From assembly GCA_013407085.1 (NCBI GenBank), contig JACCGJ010018221.1, positions 62,001 to 126,000 of the forward strand: a stretch of DNA of 64,000 nt. Reading direction: 5' to 3'. The notes beneath the pieces are model-generated. The model was given only the letters and a program-made list of their open reading frames with translations. It made no database searches and was not told the DNA's origin. Below, piece after piece: positions 1 through 10,430 of the stretch (the stretch's first letter is position 1; each line of letters starts with the position of its first letter). The stretch comes from Atriophallophorus winterbourni (taxonomy: Eukaryota > Platyhelminthes > Trematoda > Plagiorchiida > Microphallidae). The translations under genes and the position numbers were made by a program.

Positions 1-317
1 AATTATCAAACCTTGGTAATTCATGTCTGCGAGGTCGACAAGCTCACGGTACAGGCCAGACTGCTCCCAACCGTGGGCATATTAGAAATCTCAGTCAGAC
101 TGCATGGAACATGATGACGGATCTATTACGTACAAATACAACAACATCAGATCGCGATTCTGCGAGAAATTCGTTACACGACGACTCTCGATGTAGCAGA
201 TTATCTCGAAACAATAGGCGAACCGGTCGTGATGGGCTTCTTGTGATTGCAAGCTCAGTTGGAAACCCGGCATCTGGGCAGGAATCTGTCGAATCAACCC
301 ATCAACCAAACAGGGCC
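1..317 (+). CDS. MIB1: MIB exon (5' partial): polar linker upstream of the ankyrin repeats
   Basis: Open in the third frame from base 3 to a consensus GTAAGT donor at 318, ending in phase 0. It encodes about 105 residues rich in Ser, Asn, Arg and Thr (for example LRTNTTTSDRD and SRNNRRTGRDG). This fits the poorly conserved segment between the N-terminal MIB domains and the ankyrin array. It was assigned by open frame, donor, phase match to the next exon and position, not by residue similarity. The window begins inside this exon or inside the intron before it, so the true exon start is unknown. Confidence 0.6.
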
Positions 318-2198
318 GTAAGTCCTTTAAGCCAAATTTGTCATCCTTTATAATTAATATCTCAATGTACCTAATGAATCTCACTGATATTGTTTTTTCT
401 TAAACAAAAGCCTTTTAAGACACTGGCACCCGATTTTAGATAGATTGTTATTTGCCTCCTTGTGTCAGTATCGATCATGACTGTACATCACAAGAGCATT
501 TACAATGACTGAAAAGTTTTATTTGTCGAAAAAAACGTCTCCTGTTGTGCTCATACCAATAGGCAATGTGCGGCATTCACACGCTGTCGGCGTGATACAC
601 GTTAAGCCGCCCAAAGCACTATCTGCTCTTCCGCAGGTTTCCGATGACAGTCTGCACAATGTGTCCACAATGAGCGGTCAAAAGAAAGTGCTTCACAACT
701 CGTAGGGATGATGCTGAGAGCCTTTGCATTTATTTTACAAACGTCTTAGTAACTGAAATACAGCCTGCTTAAAGGTTGATTTCCTGATGTCAACTCTTCA
801 TTGTGTGCCATTCATACTACTAAATTCGTATCAGTAGCAGATTGTATTACTTTTGTGTTCAGAGGTTTAAAGATTGTTCAACCGTAAATTCCACTTTCAC
901 TTTAATATGCAATGTATATTTTGTATGAGGATGCCAATGATGTTCATGCTGCCATCAGTAGGTGCTCTTTGCTTCTGCGTTTCGCGTTTGCTTATCTTGT
1001 GACATTGTGCAATTCATCATTCGTTCGATTTTTTAATGGGAGATATCAGGCAGATTCAACAAAGAATATAAACAATTACGTGTTAGACACACAAAAGTAA
1101 TTCTGATCAAGTTGTGCAACGTTTCAAATGGACCGATTCACTTAATTCCATACACCGTCAAACTACATTGCGGGTTTCTTGCAGTTTAATTAAATTTTCA
1201 GTAAACCACATTGGGCTTCAAATGACATGTACATTCACTAACAATTTAGCACCCTTGAACCTAAGGTATCCAATACATTAATGAGACTTCAATCAATATA
1301 TTCAAAACAGCTCAACATATTCTCAACTATTTTTTCGATACATCGATGCAAGAATTTACTCAGAAGCTGCAAAGTAATATGTAAAAACTGGCTATCTCAT
1401 GAACGACGTCTTGTTGTGTTTACTCGATAATCGTAACCAGCGCCTTTGAGAAAATCAAAGTTATCTTCTTATGCCAACGTTTACGCATACGCGTTTTACG
1501 GTTTCATTAAAGTTTCTATTCTCTCAGCCGATAACTTTACATTCCATTTGAAATCCCGCAGGACCCGTAACAAGACATAGAACCTTTGTGTCTGCAAAAA
1601 TAAAAGACAACTCACTATTCGACTCTGATATTCGACAGTTACAACCAGAGTAAGAATCGCAAATCCATCGTTTGTTAGCTACGAAAAAAATCGAACGAAT
1701 CGTCTTCGCAGTATCAATGAATATTTTCTGTCATACAAGTTACTAGCACCTCACCCATACTGCTCACGATTAACAATATATACCTCGCTAAAACAGTACC
1801 CATTGCTGTCATCTTTCCTTCTGTGATCGAGATTAGAACAACTGATTGGTTGACTTAACACAAACGACAAATTGATCTCTCAGTCACCGACTGGTTTCAG
1901 TAGGAACGTTACACAAAGCAATCTGATTCATTCGATTTGTCTGCTTGGTTTAGTTATGCGTGATTATGCTTGAGCTCAAAGAACCCAAATGTCCATTAAC
2001 GTAGAAATCATGGCAAAGAATTCGCAGTTTGAGCTTCGGCTCATCCTAACTGTATAAATATATTATAGATTATATTATAATTATATTATTATATTATATA
2101 TTATTATATATAATAATAATAATAATAAATAAACAGCTTCAATTGTACTAGTTACTTTTATTATCAATTCACTGCGATTAAAATAACGCACGTTTCAG
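318..2198 (+). other. Intron, 1.9 kb
   Basis: AT-rich and non-coding by my reading. A 66-codon ATG frame at 505-705 has no fitting splice sites or recognisable motif and I treat it as chance. The distal part holds an AT-only microsatellite, listed separately. The acceptor TTTCAG ends at 2198. Confidence 0.6.
2056..2134. repeat. AT-rich microsatellite (TAT/TAA/ATAA)
   Basis: Almost pure A/T made of imperfect TATTA and AATA units, about 65 bp before the next exon. Confidence 0.85.
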
Positions 2199-2490
2199 GC
2201 AAGAGCTTGCCGCACTATTTTTGGTCCGGTTAATCGCGAAATGCCCCCTCAAACATTTGCCGTGCCAGAAGCACGATGCTGTGTTATTGCGGACAACGTC
2301 GCTATCACAGACGTTCCACATGAAGAAACGACCTTCGTTGCTCATGGACAAACACGTGATCCCAATCGTCGAACTGTCAGCGGCCAACAGGAGGTGAGTA
2401 GGATCCCCCGAACGGACAACGCCACCGGTGAAACGATCGTCAGTTGCAATTCAGTTGGCGAATCTCAAAGTCCGGAACCCGAGCACACAA
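2199..2490 (+). CDS. MIB1: MIB exon: linker with two possible donors
   Basis: Starts after the TTTCAG acceptor in phase 0 and stays open, encoding a polar linker (ARACRTIFGPVNRE at its start). Two GTGAGT donors lie in this frame: one at 2394 after GAG (phase 0) and one at 2491 after ACACAA (phase 1). The stretch 2394-2490 is as GC-rich as the rest of the exon and stays open, so I prefer the longer form. The downstream exon has two AG acceptors five bases apart whose phases match the two donors exactly. No known domain is recognised. Confidence 0.6.
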
Positions 2491-3002
2491 GTGAGTGTCA
2501 CCTAAGTTGCACACTACGTTATCGAGTCAAAAGCCAGCAAAGATAAATATTGGTTGAAATGAAGTTAGTTTAGTGAGCAATAGCTCGTCTGTCTTTAGGA
2601 ATTCACTCGATCGAATTCGAAACCTTGAAGAACATTCTGAGTACAGAATTCAAATTACACAACACACCAACTGGTATAACGTGTGCAGCAAAATGCCAGG
2701 GTCTTAATTTGAAATGAGGTTGTAATCTTTTAATCTGTCAACCCTAATCGCCTGAGAATGCAGTGAATAAGTGTATAAACCACAAGAATAGACAAAATGA
2801 GAAATGTTTCGTTATCGACACAGAAGCTTCGTGAGTATAGAACTATAATAAATACCATTTGTTTTACGATTACGCAGAGTTGAGTTGTACTGCAGAAACA
2901 TGATTTTTTCAATTGTTGAAATCGGAATTCCTACAATCAGCGATAAAATCTATGCCAATTCGTATTGAAACGGTGTTTCAACTGTTTTACATTCGGCTTA
3001 AA

Positions 3003-3042
3003 TTTATTCTATTTATTTATTCTATTCTATTTATTCTATTCT
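3003..3042. repeat. Simple repeat (TTCTATTTA)n
   Basis: Imperfect tandem TATT/TTCTA units directly visible. Confidence 0.8.
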
Positions 3043-3104
3043 CAAAATGATCATCTCCTGTGCAAACGCAAATTAGAGCCTTCTATTCTCAAAATTCTCA
3101 TTTC

Positions 3105-3190
3105 CATGCATTTTCGTCACACACCCACGACCAGCTTCGTGATGTTTGCACTCATCAGATAGAGACAGCAGAGTCACGATCCGTATACCG
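3105..3190 (-). repeat. Hammerhead-like dispersed repeat, copy A
   Basis: Read on the minus strand: CTGATGA (3158-3152), a 13-nt stem II segment with GTG..CAC arms, then GAAG where the core needs GAAA, and a GTC triplet with predicted cleavage between 3129 and 3128. It is followed by the conserved GTGGGTGTGTGA block. The one core change (GAAA to GAAG) probably inactivates this copy. It shares the rest of its length with the copies near 13.0, 24.6 and 53.1 kb. Confidence 0.65.
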
Positions 3191-4025
3191 ACATTTATTA
3201 ATGGAGGCAAATACATATACTTGGTTTACGATCTTTAAATTAGCCTCTAAATCTATTAACTAGAGAAGAGCGCTAATGTTCATGAAATTACCACTTATTG
3301 GTTGTTGCTACCCCACATAGCGTTTCCACATTGTAGCAGACATAATTTGGTGTCTATCCTTTATCCATAGACGAAACGCGAATTAATCTGAAGTGATTTT
3401 CAGTAGTTTTGATCCTTAAACGAATTCACTAAAAACGTTTCAAGCAACTTTACGGGGATTCGATGAAACTCGCTCCTCAATAAATAATTTGGTGTCCTAA
3501 ATAAGAACCAGGAAATGCTCTAAGATGAAACGTTGAAGAATTAGTCTAATGAATGAAGCAACAGCGAGTATTTTGCAGTGAAGTCGTCATACGAGAGGAT
3601 TTCCGTTCTTGCGACTAAGCAATTAACTAGACTTGATAAATTTGAATTTTAGATGGGCAGCCTGGACGAATGAACTAATATTAAATTATAAGTTCAAGTC
3701 TTTGTTAGCGTGAATGAAATTGGTCGGTCCGTTCCAGTAGCATTCATGACTCAACTAGATTCCACCCAACAACCATACAAACGTTCAACGAAACGTAAGT
3801 TTTTGGTGTTTTTGTTGAATATTATTCCGTGGACAGAGGTTAAAACGATCGATTTCATCATCATTTATCAACCACGAGAAAGCCTGTAACACAAAACATC
3901 TGGTTAGTTCCATTTGTTTGATCAGGCATATCATGATAAGATTTTTTTCTCTCTGTCACTAATGCCACGATGTGTTGATATTCTATTATTTTTCATTCCA
4001 TACAACGTTCACACGCACGTAACAG

Positions 4026-4144
4026 ACCAGTCACGAACTGCGGGTCGTCCGTCTACCAGTCAAACAAGCGAAGAACTAATCCGCGCTGCCGCCGAGGGCA
4101 ACGTGAAACGAATCAAATGCTTATTACAACACCGGCACTTTGAC
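4026..4144 (+). CDS. MIB1: MIB exon: start of the ankyrin array
   Basis: Encodes EELIRAAAEGNVKRIKCLLQ and the first half of an ankyrin repeat. This matches the position and pattern of the first repeat of MIB1, where a Glu-Glu-Leu start is followed by Ala-Ala and Gly-Asp/Asn-Val. It ends after HFD at a GTGAGT donor (4145) in phase 0, and the repeat continues directly in the next exon with VNAKFED. The acceptor is ambiguous: AACAG at 4025 (phase 1, used here) or CCAG at 4030 (phase 0). Confidence 0.82.
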
Positions 4145-6552
4145 GTGAGTCTCGCTTACTAGTCGACAATGCTAACGCTGTCAAGTTTCGATCAGATTGA
4201 GGGTGTATCAGGTGTAGCGCGTGTAGCAAAATGTATCGAAACGGAACCACGATCTCACAAATTGAACAAACCCGTATGTCTTGAGGTTGATTGAATGAAT
4301 GCTGCAGCAGGTGAAACAATTTGTTATCTTATCAATATCGGCGTGTGGGTGATCAGAGGTAACATTGATTGGGTTGATATCACAATAGACGATCCTCAAA
4401 ATGCTAAAGAAATCAAATTTTCATGGACAATATGAATGAAAATGTACTTTATTCCAACCGTATTGATTTCTTAAAATGACCGGGGTGGGAAGCATTATAT
4501 CCTAGCCTTATCGAAGAGAGAAAGGAATGGAAGTGATCATTGCACTAGGTTAATCGAGGTAGGATCGCATTTACAGTCCAAATGTGCATGAATCTGATTA
4601 CATAAGCTTTGATTATGCTGGATGCAACATCATAAACTTCACAACCCATGTTGTACACCTAACATTCACTCCGGATGTCAAGCTTTCCAACGATTATCAT
4701 GTTCAACCACCAATCTCACAACACACGAAAACGGTGATTGAGCAAAGCGTTTACTGAACACTATAAAATATAAAATTTCTATCTGCCGTATCTAAACGAA
4801 ACTCATTATCACAACACTCTCCTCAACATGTCGTGTCGATTGTCACATTGATTTGAATTGCCATTCGATTTCATACCCACAAGTTCTGTGCAATTTTGAA
4901 GAAATATCATCAAAATTCTTTCGGATGTCTGTTGAAACAAAAACTATTAGTTTGATGCGTTTCTTTCGCATCCGCGAAGCTGAATAACATTTACAAAACA
5001 TTCAACTTTAAACAATCACTCTTATAAATCACCTAAATGTTCCGTTTACATTATTTACAAACATTATCTATTAATCCATTTCATATTTCCAGTGCACTCA
5101 TATTGTCTCCTTATTTAGTCTACTTATTTCAACAGTTTGTAAACAAAACTACCACAAAGCTAAGTGCCCCTTTCGAAGTTGACATTTACAATTTGTTAGT
5201 TTTCCGGGTGTACACTTGTCATATAGAATGTCTTGTGTTAAACGCTCGATTCAAGTCTTACGTTCAGGAAAAATTCGATAATTTTAACACATTTGAAGCT
5301 CAATTCTCCAAACCTTAATATGTTCGCGCGTACTTTTCCATATCATACTAATTCCCTACTAATGATTTAAAAAATCAATAATATACATAATCATATTGTT
5401 GACTATTCAATATTCATACAATCCTGATGGTAGATCCACGGTGTCAAGAAGTTCAATTTTAACCATAAGCAATATCGCTGTGCAAGTTGTTCGCATACGA
5501 TTTTTTTGAAAATCTTGAATTGCTGGAGTGTTCACGTTTTGGCGATGTGTATTGGTCGCAACGTTTAGACCAGCCATCCTAAATTTATGAAACATGACGT
5601 CAGAGATCGATCAATCAAACTTCTCACCTCCGTATAAGAGTGGAAAAAGAATATGACACCTAACCAGCAGAACATCGAGCGCTCAATGAGTTGACTTGCG
5701 TATATTTAAATGAATAGCATTAGCTGCCAGCTTTAGCGGCAAATTGGTGGCATCTAAGTGAATACTCTTGCTTAAGTTACGGCTGGTTCAATGTGCTCCA
5801 ATAGATGTGATGCAAGAAATGGACAGGTTGTATAACCCAAAACATTTTAGAGATCACAGTGAATGGAGAATGGCGTTGCTTCAGCTTGAATCATAAACCA
5901 CTGGCATAAGCATTACCGAAAGCAGCAAAAACAAATGTGACCTAAGAATTCGAGTAAAACGCTTCCGCTTCATTGTGGTCTGTTACACATCATTTTTAAA
6001 CGATTTGTCATCGTTTTTAGTTATTGTTGACCGCTCACAGATAAAAAGCTTGCGAATTATTCTTCGCATTTTTAACTTTAACGTTGTTCCTGTCAAGTTG
6101 CCGATCAAAGTATGAGGAGCATGCTTGATGGAGCATACGGGTTTTCCATTTTTCTCACTTGAAGTGAATGGTTTGCTGAACGCCGAATTTGTCAAAGGAA
6201 TATCATGCTTGACCGGTGAAATCCGTCATTTTGTAGCTGTGCAATTCAAACCTTAATCACTTTAAACATCACATCTAACTCACCTCAAATGTTGCTTGCA
6301 ATGTTCGTTCAAACTCGTATTTCCATTTTAATTTACAGTGTTTCATAGTAGCACTCGGAGACACTTGAAAATTGTCCTCGTTTGCGGCGCAAACCGATAG
6401 CTGGAATAAATTTTCGAAAAATGATATAAATTCGAATCACCCGTAAACGAAACGTGCTATAGTGATTTGTTTCAAACTAAAAATCTTGCGATTTCTGAGA
6501 GATATTGTTGAGCTTTCTAGTTCACTTTTACGAAAACGCTCAACAAAAGTCA

Positions 6553-6740
6553 TACAATAATCAAGCTGCGCTTGTATGTTAAGGTTGGATTTGGCTGGTA
6601 CGACCAACCTGTTCAATCACTTGTGTTCAAACACTATCATGGGGTTAAACCCATAACCATGAACAAAAATACTCATTTACATGCATTTTCATGGGGTGTG
6701 TGATAGAAATTCATGCAAACGAGCATTTTTGTTCATACTA
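6553..6740 (-). repeat. Dispersed ~170-bp repeat, inverted relative to 37668-37815
   Basis: The reverse complement aligns along its length with 37668-37815. Shared blocks include TCACACACCCCATGA, GGTTATGGGTTTAACCCCAT and ATTGAACAGGTTGGTCGTACC (split here only by wording). A third partial copy lies near 27622-27662. It also shares the TCACACACC block with the hammerhead-like family. Confidence 0.75.
6659..6736. repeat. Inverted repeat (hairpin), ~29-bp arms, ~19-bp loop
   Basis: The left arm (6659-6688) begins ATGAACAAAAATACTC. The right arm (6708-6736), read as reverse complement, begins ATGAACAAAAATGCTC. The arms differ at only a few positions. The hairpin lies inside the dispersed repeat and is missing from the 37.7-kb copy. 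Confidence 0.8.
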
Positions 6741-6915
6741 TAATCGTTTTCACTTGGTTTGTATGTTAGGTATTCATTTCTCAAAACGTTGGATTATTCC
6801 TTCGCTACATAAATTTAAAGGGTTTATTTTATTTACACCAATAATTATTCACCATTCTTTATGTTCTTTTGTGATATTTATGTATGTACCTTTGTTGTTG
6901 TGTGCTCTAATTCAG

Positions 6916-7284
6916 GTCAACGCAAAGTTCGAAGATTCCACCGCCCTTCACGCAGCCTGTGATTCCGGCCACTTGGCCTGCGTTGCCGTGTTACTCCAAT
7001 CTGGTGCCAAACGAAATTCACGCGACGCGAACGGCAACGAACCTGTACACTCTGCGGTAATCGGAGGGAATCCTGCGATTTTGCGTCTACTTCTCTCTCA
7101 CACCCCGACTGCGAGACAAACGAGTCCAAGTGTGAGTGAAGCCGATGTGCTCGTAGACGATATGGCGGATGTGAATTCACGGAATGCACTTCGACAAACC
7201 GCGTTGCATTTGGCCGTGAGCCGACAAGATTTCATCATTGCTCAATGCTTGCTTGAAGAATTGAATGCATTGACAAACCTTCAA
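6916..7284 (+). CDS. MIB1: MIB exon: ankyrin repeats 1-3
   Basis: 123 codons in phase 0 at both ends (acceptor TTCAG at 6915, donor GTAAGA at 7285). Three ankyrin units are visible: STALHAACDSGHLACVAVLL, then NGNEPVHSAVIGGNPAILRLL, given here as separate hallmark blocks, then RQTALHLAVSRQDFIIAQCLL. A 19-residue polar segment (TARQTSPSVSEADVLVDDM) is inserted between the second and third units, where vertebrate MIB1 has only a short turn. The motif ADVNSRN..RQTALH matches the MIB1 pattern ADLNARN..RQTPLH closely. Confidence 0.92.
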
Positions 7285-7891
7285 GTAAGAATAATCTATT
7301 CAAATAAACCTAGCCTTACATCTAGTTGAATAAGTCCATCTAATTCGAAGACTATGGGCTTCACTTCACACGATATTTCTATGGAGACTCATAATATCAC
7401 AATTAACCTTAAGAATTAAGAACTGCTTTTTAGTTAGACTATTAGGGTTCCTAGAGTTAAAATACTGTTTGCTGTGAATCACTTCAAAAAAACCCTGCAT
7501 GTACAGTTATCAAACGAACAATGCTTTGCGAAATGACCCATGTGACATTTTCACATATTTGAAACAATTCGTCTCGTCAAATTTGATGATATTTTTACAC
7601 GTAATGTACTTTTGATTAGGTGTATAATAATTAATTTGAATGTGTGCTTGGAAAATAAAATACTTGTCAACCCTTCTGATTTGATCTTCAAGACAGTATT
7701 GTGGAAAACGTGAAGTGCCCATGAAACATCTCGAGTTCAAGCTTATTGAACGAAAATGATAATGAATTCATTATACCAAAACAAGCCTTCATCTAAGGGA
7801 AGATCTGATTGCAAATTTCGATAATTTTCCTACAACAGAAGCGTAGACAACCTGGCCGTAAAGATGCAAACTTTATTGATTACGTTCAATG

Positions 7892-7917
7892 ATATATATA
7901 TATATATATATATATAT
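7892..7917. repeat. (TA)n microsatellite
   Basis: Uninterrupted TA dinucleotides. Confidence 0.95.
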
Positions 7918-9484
7918 GATTTCTGCCAAACCTGACAGTTCATTACGAAGAAAAAAGTTATGCGTACAAATTTGACAAAGTTGATGAAATCTTGAGTCAA
8001 GAAGGCATCATGAATAAATAACCACGATTGTTGAGAATTTTCATTTGTGAGTCGGAAAAGGAGATTTATCACTTCCAGATAAACAGTCCCGCCCAAGCCT
8101 AGCCTCATTCAGTGCGATAAGAAGCGAATGAAATTCGCATAGATAACTGATTGCCGGTTTATCTGTCAGTTAAGTCGCCAGTGTTAATTATAGCCTCAAT
8201 GTGATTGATGGTATTTCACACGAGCTGAAACTTCCCATACTTGATAGTACCAAAATCAACTAATTAACAACATGGTGCACCCTTTTATATAAAAACACGC
8301 ACACCTCTATTGTAAATTATAATCAACAAATAAAACTGAAATGCAACGATAAAAATGCCCGACCGTTCATTTTGAATCACCGCTAAATTTTGAGCAGTAG
8401 TCGGGTGATTATTGGCCATAAGTTTACCGGTGCTTCGGTTCAGTGGTCGGTTAGATGCAGAATGTATTTATTTGTTGTTGCTTACGGGAGCATGAGAACT
8501 ATTCCATTTTCGGAACTTTATAATTGCGTAATCACTACAAATGTGGCTCATGTTCTGCTGGTGTTGGTTTGGTTGTCCAGTGGATTAGTATGATAAGGTA
8601 ACTACCAATAAAATTACTAGCGGAACGATTAATATTTCGCGATCCGATCAACTCAAAATAGATTTTTATGGGATGAGAATAATCCTAATCGAATAAATTG
8701 TCGACTAGGAGCAACTGGGACTTGGGAATATTCAATTGCGCAAATGACACAAAAGATTTGTTACATCAACTACATCTGTTCGAATGTTTTATTGAAATAG
8801 ACCTATGCGTCGATGCTATATAAGATTCTTGTCCATTAAGTCCTTTTACATATTTTCAGTTTGCATGAAATTACATGAGAAGGCAATAAACCCAAAATTC
8901 AGTTGCACATAGAATTTGGCTGTTCTTGTGTTAATGGAACAAGTGATACATCAGGTTTTTCTTGTATCACAGAGGGGCTGATTTGACAATTCTGAAACAC
9001 TAATAGGTCTGGCCTTGAATCAGAATTTACCGTCAAAATTGTATGCACTATATTTTATAATGCTTTAAACTTTGATAAAAACGAAACTAAATCTTCTTCC
9101 AATTCAATGAAATACATTTCTGTGGGTCTTGTGCTTTCCTGTGAGTTTGATCATTTGCTTTCTAACCATTTTCATCCGCCATTTCAGTGGCCATTTGTAT
9201 ACTTTACTCACTATCATTAACCAGACCGCGCAAATAAGCTCTCTTGTTCAAGCTATCTTATACAGAAACAAAATAGAAATTTCTTTTAAATGAGCTTTAC
9301 CTAAACCTGGGCTAATAACATAACAGTTGTGTGTTTTAGATACATTTGAAAATAGAGATGGATTATGTGATGCGCAATTGAATGAAGTTCGTGTTAGAAT
9401 GGTTTACCCATTGTAATGTAACACATTTTCTTAATATTTATTGCTCTCACACGGGTATACCAGCTATACGCAAGATAAACATAA

Positions 9485-10430
9485 ACGCATATATAAAGAT
9501 GTACGTGCGAGTCAAAACTGAGCTATCTGACTCGATTTAAGTTGCTTGTGATGTCCAACAAAGATCAGTCTTCGAACCACTCTTGTGTCTAATATGTAGA
9601 AAACGGCTTGTCTACTATAGTACAGTCACAAGGGCTTGTTTTCGCTAATGCCGCAAAGCTTTGGTGCAAGAGAAACTTCACAGCCGGCATACAGAACATG
9701 CAACGAAATCTCGATACGATTTGTGACTGGTCTCTAGATAACACAATGCCACGGAATACCACGAAATACAGCTTATTACCGCTCAGCAGCAAGTTAAACA
9801 TGGGATATTATATTGGTCGAGCTGTTATTAAGCCCGCCTCCTTCGAAAAGATTTAGGCGTAAGTAGTCCATCTTACTTAGTTAACTCTATGCAATTCGAC
9901 TCAATGCCAGCAAACTGCAACCAACTTGTGTCTCCTCAAAAGAGCCCTAGGTTCGTTTGAAGCCAATATAATCTGTTAATTGATTTCAACCTACATTTAG
10001 CCTCATATCGAATATTTTATACCGACATGGGATCCTTGATTGAAAAAAAGATATTCAGCTGTTGGAAACTCCACAGCGCAGAGCGACAAAGCTCGTCTTT
10101 AGACTTTTTAATTACCAATAATAAATGCGACTTAGATTATTGAAATTGCATTCAGCCCAATACAGACGGCAACGAGGAACACTAATTTTCTTTTGGACAG
10201 TGTTTAATCAAACAAATCGTACATGCAACCATTTGTTACATCTTTCCCACAAAACACGTCTGAGTGGTCACCCATCTAAACTTTACCAACCGTATAACTA
10301 ATTGAACTGCCGCAAATACTCATTTTTCGTTCTTAATGTGCAATTGTGGACCAGTTTACTTACTCACGTGGTAGAATCTGAAATGATTAACGGTTTTAAT
10401 AAATCACTACATACCCATATAGACAAGTAT
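9485..10430 (+). pseudogene. CR1/jockey-like non-LTR retrotransposon relic (RT C-terminal half)
   Basis: Successive frames read as a reverse transcriptase. Near 9550 is a decayed form of the GVPQGSVLGPLLF motif (DVQQRSVFEPLLCLI). At 9637 VFANAAKLW stands where the catalytic F/YADD box belongs, followed by NLDTICDWSLDN and NTTKYSLLPLS. Near 10060-10100 come KDIQLLETPQRRATKLVF, and at 10126-10430 MRLRLLKLHSAQYRRQRG, HLSHKTRLSGHPSKLY, VQLWTSL and HVVESEMINGFNKSL. Stops and frame changes break the coding, and both catalytic Asp codons have changed to Asn/Ala, so it is dead. Element ends were not found. The CR1/jockey assignment is by overall motif order. Confidence 0.8.

Larger units (their letters stand above)
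2491..4025 (+). other. Intron, 1.5 kb
   Basis: Non-coding by my reading. It contains a TTCTATTTA-type simple repeat near 3003-3042 and hammerhead-like repeat copy A near 3105-3190, both listed separately. Confidence 0.6.
4145..6915 (+). other. Intron, 2.8 kb
   Basis: AT-rich. The 93-codon frame at 5037-5318 shows no motif and no splice sites, so I regard it as chance. The 3' end (6553-6740) carries a dispersed repeat with an internal hairpin, listed separately. Confidence 0.6.

Noticed and set aside
505..705. 66-codon ATG frame considered as an extra MIB exon.
   Set aside because: In-frame stop upstream, no acceptor in phase and no donor before its stop.
5037..5318. 93-codon plus-strand frame.
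   Set aside because: AT-driven composition (Leu, Phe, Asn, Ile), no motif, inside an intron with no matching splice sites.
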